Part shown: positions 1-15,000 of the stretch, one piece after another
Numbering within the stretch: position 1 is the stretch's first letter
Layout: the number at the start of each line of letters is the position of its first letter
Source: Platynereis dumerilii
Taxonomy: Eukaryota > Annelida > Polychaeta > Phyllodocida > Nereididae
Direction of reading: 5' to 3'
Length of the DNA stretch: 64,000 nucleotides
NCBI GenBank assembly: GCA_026936325.1
Contig: JAPTHN010000088.1
Location: 62,001 to 126,000 of the forward strand
Position numbers and translations under genes: made by a program
Notes under the pieces: generated by a model
Seen by the model: only the letters and a program-made list of their open reading frames with translations
The model's database searches: none
What the model was told of the DNA's origin: nothing

Positions 1-196
<196 letters not shown>

Positions 197-3100
197 TAGA
201 TAGATGGGCCAAGATAGACCGATAGATATAAAGAGATGGAGAGATAGAGATCTATTAGAGAGAGACATAGAAATATTGATCGATGATAGATGGAGAGAGG
301 CATAGCATGATCTCTAGAGAGATAATGATTGATGGATTTTAGATTCATTTGGTCGGTTGATGATGCTGAAGATAATAAATATGACTGTATAAACTATAAA
401 TTGAATAATATTTCAGAATAATTATTAGTAATTTTTACTGGACTGGAGACAGTGCACTGTCTGACAATGTGTAAGACTGGTAAATTGTAATCAACTATGT
501 CGGTTTTGCTTTGTTGAACTTGATCACCTCTTTATTGTCAAATGAAAAGTGGTAATTGATTGTTGTCTTCACCTCAGCAAATATTTACAATCAGTGCTCA
601 ATGGTGCATAGAAAAATCACTCATCACAAGACCACTTTGGCCACAAATCAGTTGATCCTTTCATTGCACTTCTTGTTTCCCTGTAGTAACGATATAACTG
701 TCAGCTGTAGCCTTCTGTTTTGGGCTATAGATGCAACTGAATGGGAATTTAAATGGCAAAAATGAGTTTACCACCCTTAAATCACCATAATTGATGTATC
801 ACACAACTTTCTGACTCAAAAAGTTGAATGATGACAAAACAGCACACTATCCAATATGGCCGCCATTCCGCCATTTTGGTTTTTCTATGCCAGGACCATT
901 CACACTCAATCAAAAATATGTGTAAAAAATATCTGCTACCCCAAATTATCAGAAATGTGCAAGTTTTTACCCCTAAAACGTAGTAAATAGAACAAAAATA
1001 TGAATCAGCTTGGTAAACCCAATATCGCCAATGGCAGCCATCTTGAATATGCCTTTATATTATGGATCTCTTAAAAAGAACTATTGTTGCCCCCCAAACA
1101 GTCCCATTGCCAAATAGGGCTTTTGTCCAGCTGGGCAGTTTTACAGTATTTGCACTCAAAGTGTCTCATGGGGGGTCAAAATAAAGTTTGAAATTTGAGA
1201 ATTTCCATCATTCTATCATAAAATTAACATATTACTGTTTCTATAATCAACGAGGACTGAAGTGATTTGGTGGTTTACTACCAAAATACCGCTACTTAAA
1301 GCAGGCAAGGGTTGATTCTTGAAAATACTGTTTATCAGGAAAAATATCCGTCCAGAAACAATTTTCACCCATTCTTATTCTTGGAAATCAAGCCACATTG
1401 TTGCATAGGAACATCAAAACCCATACAAAACTTAAATTTTGATTAAACATGCCACAACTTTTTTTTTACCATTTTTATTACGAAATTACAGAAATCTGGC
1501 TTGCCATTACCCTGAAAGTTTCTGTTGAGTAGGGTATAGTCTCAAAAGACACATGATTTCCATGGTTAATAATCCCTAGGTATCCTATTAACCCCACATC
1601 AAGTTTTGTTACTGTACGATTGAAACTTATGGTGTTCGGCTGTGTCAAACATAGTGTTTTGGAGCAAAAAACCGCCGAAAATGACCAAAAATCAGGCACC
1701 TTTGGAAAAATCATCTTTGATGGCTCCATTAACAAGATATTTGGTTATTATCCTTTAAAGTCATTCAGTTAATAGCGAAAAATTACAATTATATTGATAT
1801 ATGACACAAATAAATCAACTATTTTCTCAATTTTGATTTTCTCAAAATAGTGTAATAGATAACGAAAGATAATATATTTGACATTTTCAATACTTATAAA
1901 AACCCTTTTTAGGCATCAAGGTTTACTTAGTTTGTATAACCATGGCCGTTTCTTCAATGAATCCAGTGTTAAAACGCACGAATCAGAGCAAAATTTCTGA
2001 TGGGTTGGAGAGGACATTTTTTGACATCATGAATTTTAATTTCTAAGAAAATGTATGGACATGGCCTGGATATCTTTTTACCTTGTATTTGTCCCATACT
2101 TGTAAAGGCACATGATTGAGCAAAAGATACACAAATAGCTTGTTTTTCCTGCAAAACACTTAGTGTTTTTTCTATGGGTTGGAGAGGACATGCTTTTTTT
2201 GACATCACATTCAAGCCTCACATTCTGAAAACCAATTATGGTTAGTGAAACAAATGTTTCTGTTTTACCTTGAGATATGTCTCAAGCTTCAAAATTAACA
2301 CAAACAGTACACACATTCTTTGATACTTACTCATAACAGCATATAAAGCAACTGATGGTCCATTGAAAACAAAATTTTTGACATCTGCCATTTTTTACAT
2401 TTTGGGACCCAAGTCATGTTGTATATAACTTATTCAAATGAAACCTGTTGTATTTTATACCCAAGCCGTAGGTCAAGAATGGTATCATTAACATGAATCA
2501 CAACTGATTGAATATTTTTTTCTGTTCATCTATGAAATTGGCAAAAAAGTCTGTGAGACTTAAAAATGTGTCAAAATTTGTCCCAAATTCCTCACAGCTT
2601 CAAAACAAAGCATTGCAGAAGGGTAAAATATGGTGCATTTATATGTCAGTGTAGGACAAGATTGCCACTGCCAGAAATTTCGATATACCTATCATACTTT
2701 TCTTGTAATAATAGCATAAACATGAAAAATCGGCTGAGTGCAAATACTGTAAAACTGCCCAGCTATTGTTTGACCATCTACTTTAATAATACGATATACC
2801 GTAATATTTATGTCAATGGTTTTATTTTTGGTGAACATGAGGTATGTTGGGCGACACTCTGACAATAGCCGTGGTTGCCATGGCGACATGTTATAAACAG
2901 AATTCAAATTTATTGTTTATAGCACACATGGGAATTGCAGTTGTGATACTTTCATCATGACTATGAAATTTTCACCTGTTTCACTTGTCTCATTTAAATC
3001 TTTTTAGAGTTTTGTGCTATTTTCTTGGAAAAAATGCATTTTTCTCCAATTTACTGCCTACTTTGAGCCACAACAACCACCATAATGGCCACCTTGCAAG

Positions 3101-3991
3101 TCATTTTGCATATGAATTAAACTCAAAGTTGAGTTGACACTTCATATGACAACTTTAACTTTCATTTAAACAAGATAAAGGCAGAAATAGCATGTTCGGA
3201 ATGTTACCGGCACATAATGCCATTGCCCATTTCTGAAAAAGGCCCAAAAAGTGGCCATTTATACATATATGATTAAGCTTATATATATATGAGGATGAGA
3301 GGTCCCAAAGTTAATTTCATATTTTTACAAATTTCAAGATATAACAAAACAAAATCTGTAATCACTATTTGGCCACTTGCCGCAGGAGCAGAGCTGTGGG
3401 GGTCCAAACAAGGTGTGTTTTTACTATCATTTTAATATAAAATACTCCTTTTTGGGCCGAGGGGGGTAAATCTTTGAAGGCCTATAATTGCCAAAATAAA
3501 GATTTTTGATTCGAAATTTCAACACTAGGTTTTCTAACTTTGTTGATACTATGATCCATGCCAATATCATTTTGATCCGCCACGGACCACGTTGCCACCC
3601 CCGCATGATTTTTACAGGCACAGCCTCTTAAATCATTTCTATAGCTCATTTTTTTCACAATTACATCATGTAAAGCAAGTGTTTCTTAATTTTTGTGATT
3701 CCAAATATGTTTGATATGGTTATAAACCTATTTTAAGCTCTTTAAATCATGTCTCTATCTCATTTAGAACCTATTTTATGACAAAAAACAGCATTTTTGA
3801 GGTCTCGCGAAATGTAGAAAAAAGTGATTTCAAAATGCTTGGGGTAGGCGTTACAGAAATGACTAAAACCACCCAAAATAGTCAAAAATACTTATTTAAC
3901 AATATTTGACAAGTTTTGGAGGGGCTCTTTTTTGAATTTCACATTTCAATTGTTTTCACTCCACCCTAGTATACATTAGCTCTGTCTGCTA
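197..3991. other. Intergenic stretch with dispersed repeats, no gene seen
   Basis: No coding gene could be supported. 575-690 matches 59385-59490 in the same orientation (GTGCATAGAAAAAT, CACAAGACCACTT, CTTCTTGTT-CCCTGTAGTAAC). A direct repeat, GGGTTGGAGAGGACAT followed by TTTTTTGACATCA, occurs near 2002 and 2176. Text of the ATGGCGGCCAT type appears near 855-880, 1025-1045 and 3080. Confidence 0.5.
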
Positions 3992-5114
3992 GAGTGGCGT
4001 AGCTATGGGGGAGCCTGGGGGGCCAAGGCCCCCCCAAATGGATTAGTGGCCCCCCCATTTCAGATTTGAGAAATTTGAAAAATTATTAGGGCAGAGCACG
4101 TCCGTCTTTGTGACCTGAGCCGGTGCTCACTTCTTCCTGATCCTCACCATAATGACAGTTGCCCTTCAAAAATGTTTGAGGCATTTGATATTTTTTTATC
4201 TTCTTTGAAAATCTGGCAATAGGCGACTATTAGGCGTACCTGCAGCTCTATGCTGCATCCAAACTTTTTATGGAGGCCCATGCAGCGACATTTATCTTAT
4301 TTTCAAGATGCAGATTTAATGCTATTTCAAAAGAAATCTTGTGGAAACCATGGTTTTTACTAATGTAGTAATGTTTATTTGGTAGTCTACCTGAATTTTT
4401 TGCCTTTTGCTTCCAATCTTAGTGTTTCCAAACCCCTCCCCCCTGCTATGCCTGTGTAGGCCTATCTATAGCAGTTCCATGTGACATCAAATATCTTGTG
4501 ATTTCAGGAAATTTTTCCTTTACCATTGTTGAGCAAAAGAAATACTGCACGTTCGAAATAAATATCTCAGGACAGGACTGATTAACCAGAGTGATCTGTA
4601 CAAACTGCTCAATTTTTCATGTGTTGCATGGAATTTCCCTATATTTTGGAATTTGTGTCATTTTCTGCAATTTTTTTTTTATCGAGATAAGGGCTGTGCT
4701 CTAATAAAAGTAAGCGCAACCCAACTCCATGATGATCATGTAATGAGGGTCATTATCATATTGAATCAGTAAGTGCCATTTACGCAACACTCTGTTCTCT
4801 GAACAGCTGAAATCAACATTCTACACTTTGACCAACTGGTTTTATGGAAAGTCATTATTTCTCTCTAAAAGTAATCGTGAAAGAATGCTTGGTGGTTTTT
4901 TGTACCATATATAAATAAAATAGTAAATGCAGAAAGTGTTTGCCAGACGAAAAGAGCGTCAATGTTCCTATGTCGTTTGTAAAGAGGACGGGCATCGCGA
5001 TGTTAATTTTTATCCTTGTATTGCCCCCAAAATTCCGCAAAAAGTGGGCCCCCCTAGTTCAGACCCTTGGCCCCCCCTTGGCCCCCCCCCCCTGGATTTC
5101 TAGCTACGCCACTG
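3992..5114. mobile_element. hAT-like non-autonomous element (AGTGGCGTAGCTA ends)
   Basis: The ends GAGTGGCGTAGCTATGG and CTAGCTACGCCACTG are inverted repeats. The 8-bp flanks GTCTGCTA (3984-3991) and ATCTGCTA (5115-5122) differ by one base. C-rich tracts sit just inside both ends. No transposase ORF. Confidence 0.85.
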
Positions 5115-5379
5115 ATCTGCTAGGCCATTGCGGCGAGAGGACTTTGCTTGTATGTTTGTGTGTTTGTTAATCCCCCCCCCAACCGTGAAAAATACTCAAA
5201 GGCTATCGATTTCCTTGGCAAAAAACTAAAAAAAATCTTTGTGCCATTGCACCCAACATCTACAACAACAAGGGAAAAAATTGGCCCAAAATAGACAAAT
5301 TTATTATTATTTTGTAGCCATTTTACAAATATTGCAATGATAAAGAATAGGAATGCAAGCTATGACACTGAGTTAAGAT

Positions 5380-5895
5380 GTGATATCACTGTCCAAAAGC
5401 ATAAGAGCAAGCTTGAGATTTTGCATAAATATAACGAGGACCAGTCTCCTTGAGAATGCTTTACTTTTAGACAGTGCAAGCGCTGCACTCCAGGAATTGG
5501 CCATGCAAATAAGCCAGCAACAGTATGAAAATGAGCAATATAATTATGATGGCAGAGTGATCTTTAAACAAAGTTGTTTTCTTTAAAGTGTGGGTACTTT
5601 TAATTGTTATGATTCTCAGCAATGAGATTTATTAACAAAGTAATTTTTAATAATCAGTAGTCGTCAGTGCCAGCTTAAATGTTTGTCATTTCAAGTCGTC
5701 AGTTCCAGCTGAAAATTGTCAAGTGGCTATGGGAGAAACAGAGCAAAACAATATAACAAATTTAGGAAATTAATCACTGAATATGAAAATATTATACAAC
5801 TAATGTCAACATTCTTTGGAAAGATCAATTTATGGAGTCTCTCTGACATTGCGTGCCATCAGAATAAAAGATACTAGACGGACTCGTGGAGTCTG
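5380..5895. repeat. Dispersed repeat with terminal hairpin, copy A
   Basis: Shares scattered blocks with 15560-16064: TTGTTTTCTTT-CTGTGGG-TTTTAATTGTTATG, and a terminal hairpin GGAGTCTCTCTGACATTGCG ... ACTAGACGGACTCGTGGAGTC. It lies just 3' of the carboxypeptidase stop codon (minus strand) and may be part of its 3' UTR. Confidence 0.55.
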
Positions 5896-5974
5896 GACGT
5901 AATATGACATTTTTGATATTGTAAATTTGTGATTGAAAGAGAGAAGGAGGAGAAATAACGTCACTTTGTGAAGA

Positions 5975-6058
5975 TTAGTACAGTGCTGCCCCTGTGTGTT
6001 CATTCCTTAAAATGTAGCCAAGCATCCTCAAGGCGGCAGCAGGTTTGTCGTACGGTAC
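5975..6058 (-). CDS. SCPEP1: SCPEP1-like exon 11 (C-terminus)
   Basis: Encodes VPYDKPAAALRMLGYILRNE and HTGAALY, then TAA. It completes the GHxVPxD block, and the helix ALRMLGYIL matches the family's ALKM-type end. The acceptor is AATTCAAAG. A 72-base tandem duplication just upstream repeats this acceptor. Confidence 0.88.
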   Translation of the reverse strand, partial: VPYDKPAAALRMLGYILRNEHTGAALY

Positions 6059-9000
6059 CTTTGAATTAAAAGCCAGACATTAAAATGATGTCAAAGGATC
6101 CAGTAAATTTGATAGAATAACTTTAAACAGCTTTGAATTAAAAGCCACACATAATAATGATTTCAAAGGATCCAGTAAATATGATAGAATAACATTAAAT
6201 TTTCTGAATTGCCTTTCTAAATTTGATACATACGTGATTATGTATATTAAGTTAGTTTCCTTTTAAAATGTTATTAACAACTAATTTTTAATGCTGTGAA
6301 AAACCCTAGTTTTGTCTGCAAATCAAAGAGTGCAGGGCTCATGATGCTAAAAGTAATAACCTATTTGTATACACTTTTAAAGGTATTTGTCTTCAGTGGC
6401 GGAACCAGCAGGCCTGGATTATCCATTAGGCTGAGTAGGCTATAGCCTAGGGCCTCACACCTCAGGGGGGCCTCACATTTGGTCACAAAAATATAATAAA
6501 ATTTACCTAAATAAATTGAGAAAAATCAAAAGGACAAGTTGGCTGAAATGCATATTATGGGGCCCCAAATTGCCCCAAATTTATAATAACGGATCGCGTA
6601 GCATAGAAATACATGTTTAACGAGTATCTAATATAAAGCTCCTCTGGAATCAATCGTACAATTCTTCAATTATTGTAAACATTTCCCGACATTTCATCGA
6701 CTATTATCGAATTCTCTATGACTGTCCCGGAAATATTTGTGCAACAATTTGATGAAAATGCACTATTATCTTTGAATAAATGTGAAATTTCCCATTCTTT
6801 CTATGATTTTAGTGCATTTATTGCTAATTTTGTACAATTATTGCAGATATTTTCATGATTATTGCAAATATTTTGATGTTTATTGCCGATATTTTCCTGA
6901 TCATTGCAAAAAAGTTTTGCCCAAATTTTTGCAATTACAATAATTGTACAATTGATAATAGAAGAGCTGGTAGTCTCATGGTTATGGTTCTGACGAATGA
7001 AAGACATATCTATCTATCTATCTGTCTATCATGAAATTGTAGCAGGGAAATGAATATCAAATCAAGTAGGCCTAGAACAGGGTCAAATGCAGTAGAAACA
7101 GAGAAGGATTTCTGTCTGGTTCGTCGCTAGCGCATGTAATTTTAATGGAAAACTTTAAGATGAAGCGATCCATTTAATTTACAATTTTTAAATACAAATT
7201 TTAAGTGGGAATCACAGGGAGAAATCTGCGGTGATTGGCAGTGTCAGGTCAGGTCCAGCAAGGGGCCTCACATTGAGGTTCAGCCTAGGGCCTCATACTA
7301 CCTTAATCCGGCCCTGGGATCCAGAATGGGTGGTCTAGGGCCCTGGATGACGTTTCGCCATTCATGGACCTGAACGAGCCTCGTTTCGGCATTTGCGAGT
7401 CCGCTTTTGCCCATACGTTTTTTCTAAATATTTTTTCCACTCAGTGATCTTGCTCCTTAAAGATCCAAAAATGAGGGGTTTAAATAAAAAAATACTTAAA
7501 AAGTGTCTTTAATATAGTTCTAAGTATTGAAGGAATAGCAGCATACCCCTAATAAAACACAAAATAACATTAACAAACAAGAGATAGAGCATCTTTTAAT
7601 TTCTACTCACGGCATGTCCGGAATCCAGCACAACATAAAACTTCAGGTTCTCGTATGCCTTGACGAACATTTCAGGGGTTTTTTCACCAGGTGCCTTCAG
7701 AAGTACTCGGGTGGTGTTGTAGAAAGTTTGAGAATGCTGCCATTTTAATTTGTTGATCCAATCCTGGGCACCTGTAAAAAAATTAGACTTTTAGTGATAG
7801 TGACGGGACTGCCGTGGACCGGCCTGGTCCGCAGTCTAGCCCTGGACCGCCAAAATACTTGACCACCTACAAAAACTGGTCAAGTTTCAGACCGGACCAG
7901 TCTAGTGCCGGTCCGGACCCGTCCAGTGTTTTTTGTGTCATGCAAGGTATCAACACTAGTGATGCAGACCGAACCGCCTTGGACCGGTCCGGTCCGCGGT
8001 CCAGCCCTGGACCGCCAAAATACCGGACCACTTACAAAAAACCGGTCCATTGCTGGACCGGACCGGTAAAGTGCCGGTCAGGACCGGTCCAGTGATTTTT
8101 CATGTCATGAAGAGTATCGCATGAATTTTGTCAAATCTAGAAATGAAATTTATGTCATGTAGCTTGTTTTAACCCTCATTTTATCATAATTTTTGAAATG
8201 CCGGTGGACCGCTTCTGGCCCGGTACAGTGACAAGATTGGACAACCTCGCCCTGGACCAGACTAGGACCGGACCACTTTTGTAAATACCGGACCACCCTC
8301 TAAAAGGTGGTCCGGTCTGCATCATTAATCAAGACTGAGCAGGACACTTACCATTTGTGGGACAAATTATATCCAACTGGCCTTGATATACGATGACTTC
8401 TATGCCTCTCTCCAGAAGCCAGTCCACTGAAATATGTAAAATGTAAATTCAAATGTAGATTTTTTTATAGTCCATTACACCGACGAAGTCAGTCTTTACC
8501 AAATTTACAATTAGGCTACACCCATAGATGGAGGAACAGGGGGGCCGGGGGGCCCAGGCCCTCCCACTTTTTTGGCAGGGGGGGCCTGGCCCCCCACTTT
8601 TCGGTAGAATATAAAAAGACATTTTTGAGAAAACAAAAATAAAAAATCTTATTCAAATAAACACAGCGAATAAACTTCTAGGAAAGTTCATGTAGTAGAA
8701 AATCACCCCTCAAAACTACCTAGAAATTGTCTTAAACAATCAAAAAACCCTGGGGCTTCTGGGGGCCTTGACCCCCTGCCGTAATGGCCTTCGGCCCTTC
8801 GGGCTTCGCCTTGGCTAGGCCCCCCCACTTCAAATTTTGTTCCTCCATCTATGGCTACACCCTTGAAGTTTTGTTCAAGCATTATCTTATCTCAACTGCC
8901 CAGGGAATATACAACCAGGACAAGAAAAGTGACATCAAAACATTTATGACACCACCTTTCCCAATAGGATAACATGTCCTACAAAAAAATGAACATTCTG

Positions 9001-12000
9001 TCTCTGTGTCTACAAATATTAAATCATCTGTAATGTGTTTGAAATAAACACTTAAATCTGTTTATGCCGGCAGAGAGTGTCAATAATCAGACACAGTGAG
9101 GTAATAAAACACCTGAAAGCGTTCAAGAGAAACGTTGGTTTTTGGGTAAGGGGGTAAAATTCGGCCCCCTTTTGAAATAATAATAATTTTTTTAGTTATT
9201 TAGTATCAAGTATTAAGTATTTTTACTGAACGTTGGTCCTCTTTTAGGTCCTCTATGTTCAGATCTTCTTAATGCTCCCTACAAGCATGGTAAGCGCCGT
9301 ATGATGGATGAGTGATGATAAGGCTGTGAGTCTGCCACATACCCTATTAGTTCAGGGCTGTGCAGGGTCTTTCAGTTGCCCCAGTATAGAACACTGAGTA
9401 CAACCCCCTCCATTTTTGCACAGGTCTCATGGGACAGACCTAGTCAGGGGCTATTTATAGTACATAGAGGCTCATAGAGAGGCTGACCCTGCCTGGGCTC
9501 AAACCCATGCAGGCAGAGAACTCCCCATAGGAGCCCGATGCTCTACCAACTGAGCTATCCCCCTTTTATTGCATGCCAATTTGTTGAAATAAATTCTTCT
9601 CTTACCTTTGTCTGTCTCTGACGTGAAGAAGTCATTGTTTCTTGCAGTTGAGTGAACCAGATAGGAGTTACCTGAGATACAATTTTATTGGTCAGATTTT
9701 TATACCAATAGGCGTACAAGTCAGGGGCAGGGGGCGTATTTCATGAGGGGTCAGGGAGGCCGCAGCCCCACCTGGCATCAGGGAAACTCAATTTCATTTA
9801 AAATGCAACAGAGCAGGTGCTAGTTATATCCCGCGTTTGAGGGAATATGTGATAACGGGTTTGCCAGAGAAAATCTGCAGTCAGTTACCACAAGTTTCAC
9901 AAGGTTGTCTTAAGGTGGCTTGCTACTCATGTGAAAAGGTTGTAAACGCACATTCACGCGCAGCCATGCAGGCCCTATCTATCGTAACGTCACCACAGCA
10001 GCAGAGCTCTGCTGACACTGTTCCTGCATCTTTTTTAATTCTGAGAATTTTGTGAGTCAGTCGCTTCGTTTGGCATTTTCGGTCACTTATCTTAGGGCTA
10101 GAGACTTCTGGTTTAAAGCATTAGATGCGCTATGAAGAGGACTACTAACGGACGGGATTTCAGTTTTCTACTCGAAAAAGAGAATTTTTACAGCCGATTT
10201 TCGTCAAGCAAGTCTAATTTCCCAAAAATGACTCGGTGATATAAATAAATTTGTATATCAATATCTTGTGTGGTAGGGCCACTTGTCTCTATTATTATAT
10301 TGTTCCTCACTATTTTTGGAAGTAAATGACAAAGAAATGAGAAATCCTATCTCGTCAATTTTTTTTACCGCCATGGTTTATAAAATAGTTAAAATTGTCC
10401 TTTAAACTAAATATATCTCTTTGAAGTGGTATTCAGCTTTTCCATAAAATTGTTTTCTTTAATTTCATGCTTCATTGCATAATATGGGATGCATGACCAC
10501 TGAATGGCAGGACAAACTTCAAAGTAAGAAAAATAAGAAAAAAAATGAGTTTTTCAGGTTTGCGTGGACTGACTTTCTTGTACATAACCTCAAATATTTT
10601 GAAAAAAAGGCTGGTTGCGACCACTTTTGTTTACATATCCTTGCTATAAACTATATTTTGGATCATTTTAAACGATTTTTAAGAAATCCTATCTTGGAAA
10701 TTTCACGAGTATCGAGCCACCTTAAATGACACTCAGGGCTTTGGAGTCGGACTCAGGAGTCAAACTCAGGATTCGGAGTCGTGGAGTCGGGAGTTTTTTG
10801 GGTTAAGTCGGAGTCGGAGTCGAAAGTTAATTTGGTAACTCCTGACTCAAAAAAATAGTTAATATAAACAGTTCAACAAAACTAAGTCCCCTTTACGAAA
10901 GTGTGAATATCTCAAAGACCTCTTCTCCACCGATTTCTGTGACAGTTGGCCAGTTTGTAGGCCTGCATATTGACAGTGTGTGTGCGTATTTGTAGCTTTA
11001 TTGCTTAATTTTAGTCTGAGCCAGCTGACCCGGAGTAGCATGTAGGCTATACCCCTATTTTCAAAAATATGATGTTTTGGCTTTTCCAAAAAATTTTTAC
11101 CAAAGTGTTTAAACTCCACTCGAATTATTTGTTATTGCATTCAAGGTACCTAATCTGTAAAATTGTTACAAAAGAAGTCCCTAGTTGTCGTCTAAATACG
11201 ACTGAGAAACAAATTTTCTCCAGACACATGATGAAGTTTATCCAGCTGGTGGCTCCCTCGCATGGTGAAATTGTTCATATCTATTGAAAAAGCTTGGGAT
11301 TTTTGACAACAGGGGTAGGCTCACTCAAAGGCTGCTGGCTCAGCCAAGAAAAATGCCACTGAGCTATAAATACACACATGTAAGGTCGATATGCGGGGCT
11401 ATATAATTCAGCCAACTTTCATAAAATTCAGCGATGGAATCTTTGAAATATTCCAAGTTTATCTAAAGGGGGACTTATTTTTGTTGAACTGTTTATTTTA
11501 CAAAAAGACAGTTATAACACTACAGCAATGCGAAATTTATTCAAATTTTATACAAAACTGCCCAATTAAGTATTCTTGCTTGCACAAAATCCTAAGGAAA
11601 CTTGGTCGAAATTGGAACAAAATTTTTCCCCTCGTTAACCATGTAACACTTATGTTCATTGTTCAATATTGCAGATAAGTGGAGTTGGGAATTGGAATCA
11701 AGAATCGTAATTGAGGAGTCGGAGTTGGTTCATTTACTACCTCACACCAAAGCCCCGGTGACACTACTGTATTTAAAACATACTTCCTGATCTTGCTACA
11801 AATATTTCATTTAGCATAGTAACAACAAATATTTTTAGTATACTATCTATAGATAACATAATTAGAAACTAATTACCTTGCCATTTGATGTGTTCGGGAA
11901 TAATCCCTAACTTTTGCCTTATCATGCCGTCCATGCGTTTTGGGATGATACTGTTTGAAAAATACACTTGAGCTGGGAAGTAGTTTCTCAAATTGTAGAC

Positions 12001-15000
12001 GCTCACATCAGCAAGCGCATTCTCCATAATTTCAACACATTTTTCTAGACAAGATGGGCAGTAGCCTCCACTAGACTCAATCTCCTTTGCCAATATCCTT
12101 GCAGCTCCATCTGCCTTTTCATATTGGTGACTATCAATGAGAGACTGCGGAAACATGCGGAAAAAAAGAAAAAAGGTGAGATTTAATAGCAGGGCTTTGG
12201 AGTCGGAGATGGAGTGGGGAGTCGAAGTCATGGAGTCGGAGGTTTTGAGGTAGAGTCGGAGTCGGAGTCGAACTTTCTTTTTCAGTTGGAGTAAAAATAT
12301 TTATCTGGTGACTCCTGACAACTTAAAATTATTCCTATCTGCGTCTTTGTTCACATGAGAGATTCATGAAGGACACAGATAGGTGGTCTGAAACGTTATG
12401 TCTTATAAGGTAGTAATTTCGGATCTACAAAAAAGGAATTTCAACTATAATATGATCTCACTGTTGAGGGCTGTGGATTAGTAGGTGACTCATTTCAATA
12501 GCATTGAAAGTATGAGATATGATGTCACTAACTGCATATGAGTTATGAAGAATAACATGGAATAGATAGGGATATGACCTCACAAGGAACATTTCAGTCC
12601 AATTCTGTAAGCACTTGAGGTTCGTCTACTGTAATGGGAGTGTGTTTCACAGCAATGAAACTCATCTATGTCTGGTTTGAGAATAAACACTCGTCCTTGT
12701 TCTTTCAGGGCCTGACATTCATGAGGTTTATTGCTGTGAACCACACTCCCATTTAAAAGTTCTATTATTTAAACATGAGGGTTCCAAATATAAATGCCAT
12801 CTTATTATGTTTAAAATAATACTGTCATTTTGGTAATTGACCCTATAATCCATAAGAATAAGGCAACTTAGGCAAGCCCAACATATATATATATATATAT
12901 ATATTCTGCATCAAAATTTTAAGGCCAATCATGTAGCAGGAGATCAGTCACATGACACGCTAATAAGTAACAATATTGGTGTCTTAAAAGGGTTATTGGA
13001 GAGTGATATTGGTGTGCCTATGCTCTCAGCAGCAACCATGCACTTAATTGCCTATTACTTAAGGGAAGGCCTGGGTAGGAGGAAATCTAACTTCTTGAAA
13101 TGTCAATCTAACATTTTGTAAATATGCTCATTGTAAATAATGGAAAAAATTACATATAATTCACATAAAGAAATTAATTATCTTTAGAAAAACCAGTATT
13201 TTACAAACATGTTTAAGTCTGAAAATTGTGGTGCAGAATATAACAAATTGTTGATGTTGAGGAGACCAATACTGAGTTTTATTGGCCTTAGCAGGTAATA
13301 TTGGTCTCGTCCTACGGCCTCAACCAATATTACTGCTTCAGCCAATAAAACTCAATATTGGTCTCCTCACCATCCACTATCTATATAATATTATACACAC
13401 TGGACATTCTATTTTCAACAAGACAAGTCCTAAAAGTATAAATTAACCCCTTTTTGAGGGTAAATCACCAGTAACTATCACAGGGGCTTCTGCGCCAAGT
13501 TCATGTGTCTATTTGTATAATAAAATATACATTAGTTATATATAACAATACAAAATTGGTGCAAAATCCCCTGTGGTAACTATGTGAAAAATGCGCTATT
13601 ATACAGATCTCCGTGAGGCAAAGAGAACCAACCCTGACATTCAAAAATGGTCTTGACGAAATTTGAAATGCTCATGATTCTAACGACAAACAGTATTTAA
13701 GTTACATATTTTACAATCATACCAACCTGATTGGGACTTTTGAAATTTACTTAAAAAACAAATATAGATAACCTAACCATCAGAGAGAGAGAACAACATT
13801 TTATGCCCAAAACCATGGAAACATGGAAATGCTAAAATTCAGGGTTGGTTCACTTTGCCTTCCAATGATCCGAAATTGTACAGGTAAAAGGAAGAAAAAT
13901 GTATCTAGGTGTGGAAGAGAGGTGGTGGAATGGTGTGCATTGTGCAGAAAGAAATGAGGCATGGGCCTATGTAAGGGGGCGAATTATTAATTTATTAATT
14001 TATTCATCAATTTACCAGTCTACTGGAACTGGCAATGCAAATGAGCACACGCAATATGGGTCAAAATTTGAAAACTGTGAAATTTCAGTCAGGCAAAAAG
14101 TTGAATTGAAAGCAGGTTTAAAGGAGCTCCTTTCGATTTATTTTGCTAGGTAAAACAATCACCTTTCATTGTACTTCGATGTCCAAGGGTCAGGAAGCAC
14201 AGTTTTTATGTGCAGTGGAGGTAAATACCAGGGTACTGCTTTTAGGCGTCATTAACATCACGCTGTAAAAGCCCCCTATATTTCTCAAAATTAACACAAT
14301 CATACCACCTGCACTAATGCAGAGGTAGTATGAGGTACAGACAGAACAATCATATAATAAAAAGAGTACTGCTATCTGCCTGACAGCAACCATAATCAAA
14401 ATAAGTGGCAAATAATTACATTTTTCATTTTTTCTACACTTCCATTCCTTTTTTCTTTCACACTACTTGATTTCAGCACACCAAACTCTATTTAGTTACT
14501 AAACTGTACACATGCCAAAAGATTCCTGCGAAAAAAGATCCTGTGTAACACTTTTTAAACTTCAAATCAAGCAATAAATGCCCCAAAATTAGCTATTTTT
14601 GACCTGTGAATCGTGACGTTAATGACAAAATATGACGCTTGTAACACTAATGGCTGGTAAATTACTCCTGAGCCTCTTAATTGTGCATATAAGTTAGTAA
14701 TATATCATAAGTGCAAAAATTATTGGAAAAATGTGAGAAATTGTATTGTTTTTATATGTATGCTGCACCCAGGAAGCTTACTGAAGTGGTATACTGCTGC
14801 AACTGTGCAAATAACTCAGGACTTCCAAAATGCATGTGACGTCACATTTGCCAATGACTAGTGTCACTTTCATTAGGATTTTAGAGTGATAGCACCAAAA
14901 TTGACATTAGAATCACTCATAGTTTATTAAAACCATGTTCGTTAATGACATGTGACGTTAATGACAATTTTAAACGAATATTTCCTTGAACCAGTGAATA

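Noticed and set aside
7814-8095. Proline/glycine-rich 93-residue frame
   Set aside because: It lies in a GGACCGG-rich transposon with duplicated ends, inside an intron on the opposite strand.
9500-9570. Possible functional tRNA gene on the minus strand
   Set aside because: The A and B boxes are present but the acceptor and anticodon arms do not pair, and the sequence continues into a SINE body.
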